From Ceratodon purpureus (taxonomy: Eukaryota; Streptophyta; Bryopsida; Pseudoditrichales; Ditrichaceae), in NCBI GenBank assembly GCA_014871385.1, contig CM026425.1:16200637-16264636 (forward strand): a DNA stretch of 64,000 nt, in the 5' to 3' direction. Of the stretch, positions 61,378 to 64,000 are shown piece after piece. The first letter of the stretch is position 1. Each line of letters begins with the position of its first letter. The translations under genes and the position numbers were made by a program. The notes beneath the pieces were generated by a model. It was not told the origin of the DNA. It saw nothing but the letters and a program-made list of their open reading frames with translations, and did not search any database.

Positions 61378-64000
61378 AACATTCTCCCGATTCTGTCCGA
61401 AACTAGGACATATGGAATCGTCTAGACGGGAGGAATTGAAATTGGGAGACGACATGTATAGCGAACTGGCTCTGAATTGGGCCGTGGGCGGTCAGTAAAG
61501 ACATTATTGAGCACGCAAGATGGGGCAAGGGCGCCAGTGAGGCCCTGAGATGCGCTGGACGGCAGAGCTAGAAGACGAAGCCAGGGGCTAAGTCGGAAAA
61601 TGGACAGGAGGGCCGGGCCGAAGTTTGGGCTGTCTGCCGGGTTTGGGGCGCAGTGACATCACCGCGGTCTCCCGTCAGCAGTCCTCCTCGCGCGCGTTCC
61701 CAGTTTTCTTGACGGAATAATATCAGTTTTTTAATACAAGAGATTGACCTTTTATTATCCCTATGACAGAATGATGAATGTCCCTCACTACTCGAGAACT
61801 GGATTTCGGGCCATTGCATGCCGCCTCGGGAGCCACGTCCCTGAATGAAAAAGAAAACTTACGGAAAACAGAAGTTACTATTCGTGGTCGGAGAAGGAGA
61901 ATTGTAACTTTTACTTACGTGCTGCTGCCGTGGTCGGAGAAGAAATTACGTGGTCGGTGATATCAAAACTGAGCCCCTTTTCCGGCCGCAGCTCTTTTCA
62001 CTGCAGCAGGGCAGCAGGGCAGGTGGGGGAAAAGTGGGGGGCCATTGCCATTTGCCACTGAGTGACGCAGCGGTTACGACGACGAGGGCTCACTGAAAAA
62101 CATTACGTGCATTTACGAGGGGGGTAAGAACCCATGAGCTCCCGTGAAATGCGCCATGGAATGGGGACGCTGCGGCCAACCTCGAGGCTCGAGGCCAGCG
62201 GCCAGCACGGTTGACATTCAAGTGCACCTGCTTCATCAACTATTCCACTCCTCAATATTGCGTTTGTGACTAGTTTCTGCAATTTCCAAGCAGTGCTTGA
62301 TTTGTGACTAAGAGCTTGCATGGAGGTTCGGATGAATCCTTCCTTCTCTAGACAACCTGTATGTTGTCACTGGCGATGCTTTGGTTGGGGGGTGGGTGCT
62401 TGAGTATCGCAGAAAGTTCCTCTATGGGAAAGTGTTACGTTAAACCCTAGACTTATGGGGAGTGAGGGAGAGAGTACCGGTGTTATTGTCTAGTTTTTTT
62501 TGGCTTTTGAGTTGGCCAGCCACGCCCGCGGAAGGACGTGGTCAAGTCCCGCATCTGGAGCTGTTTTGCGTGCGTATTTGGATTGTTCTCTCTTTCAGCC
62601 GGCTGACTGTTCTCCTAGTGATGAGAGATTCTCGAGTCTCAGAGTGATCCAAGCCATTCGATGTTAGGACCCGTTTCTCCATCACCTTCCTTTTCGACAT
62701 TGAGAAATTACTCTAATGATCTGCGTTGCACAACCTGCCCACTCATTGCACAGGGTGTCACCTGTCGGCTGGATGTGGGTGCCTGAGGAGAGAGCTCATT
62801 TCGTCCAAAACTTTTCACGCATTTCATAAAACCCTAGTGTACTATCTGGAGAGGTCCTACTCGTACGTCGAGTGAGGCAGCTGCGTCGCTCCAGCTGCTA
62901 ACTGCTGCCCCTTGAAGGTCGAACCCCGAGACATTGTGGAAACTCTCTCGCGGGAGCTGCCAAGTTTTCACTTTTGCATTCAGGATTGTTCGGTGTAGAA
63001 GGTAGGGGCATGAGCAGATCACAGAAATTGACTTGATTTGGTCAATCTTGCAGATGCGTTATCTAAGTGCATTCTGCTCAGCGTGATTCATCTGTAAGTG
63101 GCGCGTACTTTGCAGTTGCGGCTAGCTTCAACGTTGAGTATTCTGGTCGCTCAGTAGATTCAGAGTTGCTGGAATTTGTGATACTATAATATGATTCAAC
63201 TTTTGCCTTGTAGAGGCTCTTTCTTGCAGTCTAGCAGAAACGGGTTCCTTGCTTTGGAAAGTTAGTCACTGGGTCATCTTTTCCTTGGGAGGCAGCTTCT
63301 GGTTCTCGCCTCTACCTTCCATTCTGCATTCGAGGAAAGAAGAAAGAAGTAGGCTCCATGTTCGCTATTGGTGATAGCATTTCGGATCATTCTTGGTCCA
63401 CCTTCATCGTCTTCAGTAAAATTTGTACATTCAGAATATTGGAGAATTCTCCTGATCTTTCCATGCTGACCTCGGCTACTTTCCTGTTGGATGTCTAGGT
63501 GAGATCTTCCAAGTTTTTCTGCAGTCGGTGTTGGTTATCTTAGATGGAACCGAAACTGGTAATAGCTCAAGCATCAGTGATTGTTCACTTCACCACAAGT
63601 TCGTGATAACGTCGTTACTGCAGTAGGTAAGGCCCTAAACGCCATCGGCTCCTATGATGTTCCCCTGAGAACTTTGGCGAAGAACAGTATCGTGCTCAAG
63701 TTTCTTCTTTGTTCGCTGGTTCAACGTTGTGGGCCGTACAGTTACTGAATCTATTCGCAGTGACGCAGTGACTAAGAGGAGAAGCTACATGATTGAAAGG
63801 TGGAGGGAGAAGAATAATCGAAGCAGCCACTGCTACCGACCGAGCTGTCCGCGCCCAGTGGTCGCCACCTGGTCGATTTCTTCTTCTTGCAGCTCCCCCT
63901 CAAGGTACGACGATAAACTCATATAAAACCTGGAGTGACCTAACTAGTCTGTGAAATCGGATTATTACTGCTGGCCAGGGTGAAGTAGTACTTGTAATTG
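61378..64000. other. Gene-proximal sequence without an assigned gene
   Basis: Higher GC than the preceding 25 kb, with GGGCC and TTGGGC site II-like motifs near 61610-61635. From 62300 onward the sequence has the texture of untranslated exons and introns of a plus-strand gene whose coding part may lie beyond the window. No frame with a known domain was found. Confidence 0.3.

Noticed and set aside
1-64000. CRISPR array, prophage, operon or plasmid features
   Set aside because: No regularly spaced identical repeats, no prokaryotic gene organisation, and several multi-exon plant genes.

Overview
This window is plant nuclear DNA: a few intron-containing genes in a large amount of AT-rich, repeat-filled intergenic sequence. 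The gene families (plant-type COBRA-like protein, plant pfkB-type kinase, acidic ribosomal P2 with plant intron positions), plant-style snoRNA clustering, Stowaway-type MITEs and LINE remnants fix it as a land plant. Short introns and the type of repeat-borne hypothetical proteins make an early-diverging lineage (for example a bryophyte) my guess, but nothing seen here proves the species.

Layout. Bases 1-1250 hold possible promoter elements and no gene. Bases 1252-2558 (+) hold a box C/D snoRNA cluster: two copies of U14, one snoRNA with a 14-nt match to a conserved 25S rRNA segment, one orphan snoRNA and one weaker candidate. A foldback transposon lies at 4026-4858. The gene for 60S acidic ribosomal protein P2 is at 5843-6682 (+, 3 exons). 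A GPI-anchored COBRA-like protein is at 9921-12565 (-, 5 exons, 698 aa). A GC-rich island follows at 13.2-13.6 kb, then a truncated LINE with an 18-bp target duplication at 16.8-17.8 kb. Bases 19-27 kb are a transposon graveyard: a CxxC ORF, Stowaway MITEs, a SINE, and a family with TTAACCCCTAAAGG ends. At 28264-29963 (-) lie two uncharacterised coding units only 50 nt apart, one with three membrane segments and one a small beta-rich protein. At 31650-35813 (-) is a ten-exon pfkB-family sugar kinase, with a tRNA-like fold antisense in its intron 3. From 36 to 58 kb I find only decayed coding sequence, MITEs, a retrotransposed fragment and AT-rich DNA. The last 6 kb are more GC-rich and look gene-proximal, but I could assign only a tentative exon.

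The genes are independent housekeeping and cell-wall functions rather than one system. The snoRNA cluster and P2 are both ribosome-related and both have telo-box motifs nearby, as is usual for plant ribosome biogenesis genes. The cluster at 1.2-2.6 kb is the strongest non-coding discovery. The most interesting open questions are the P2 upstream ORF overlapping the start codon, the two ORFs at 28-30 kb that a 62-nt intron could fuse, and the TTAACCC transposon family with a terminal hairpin.
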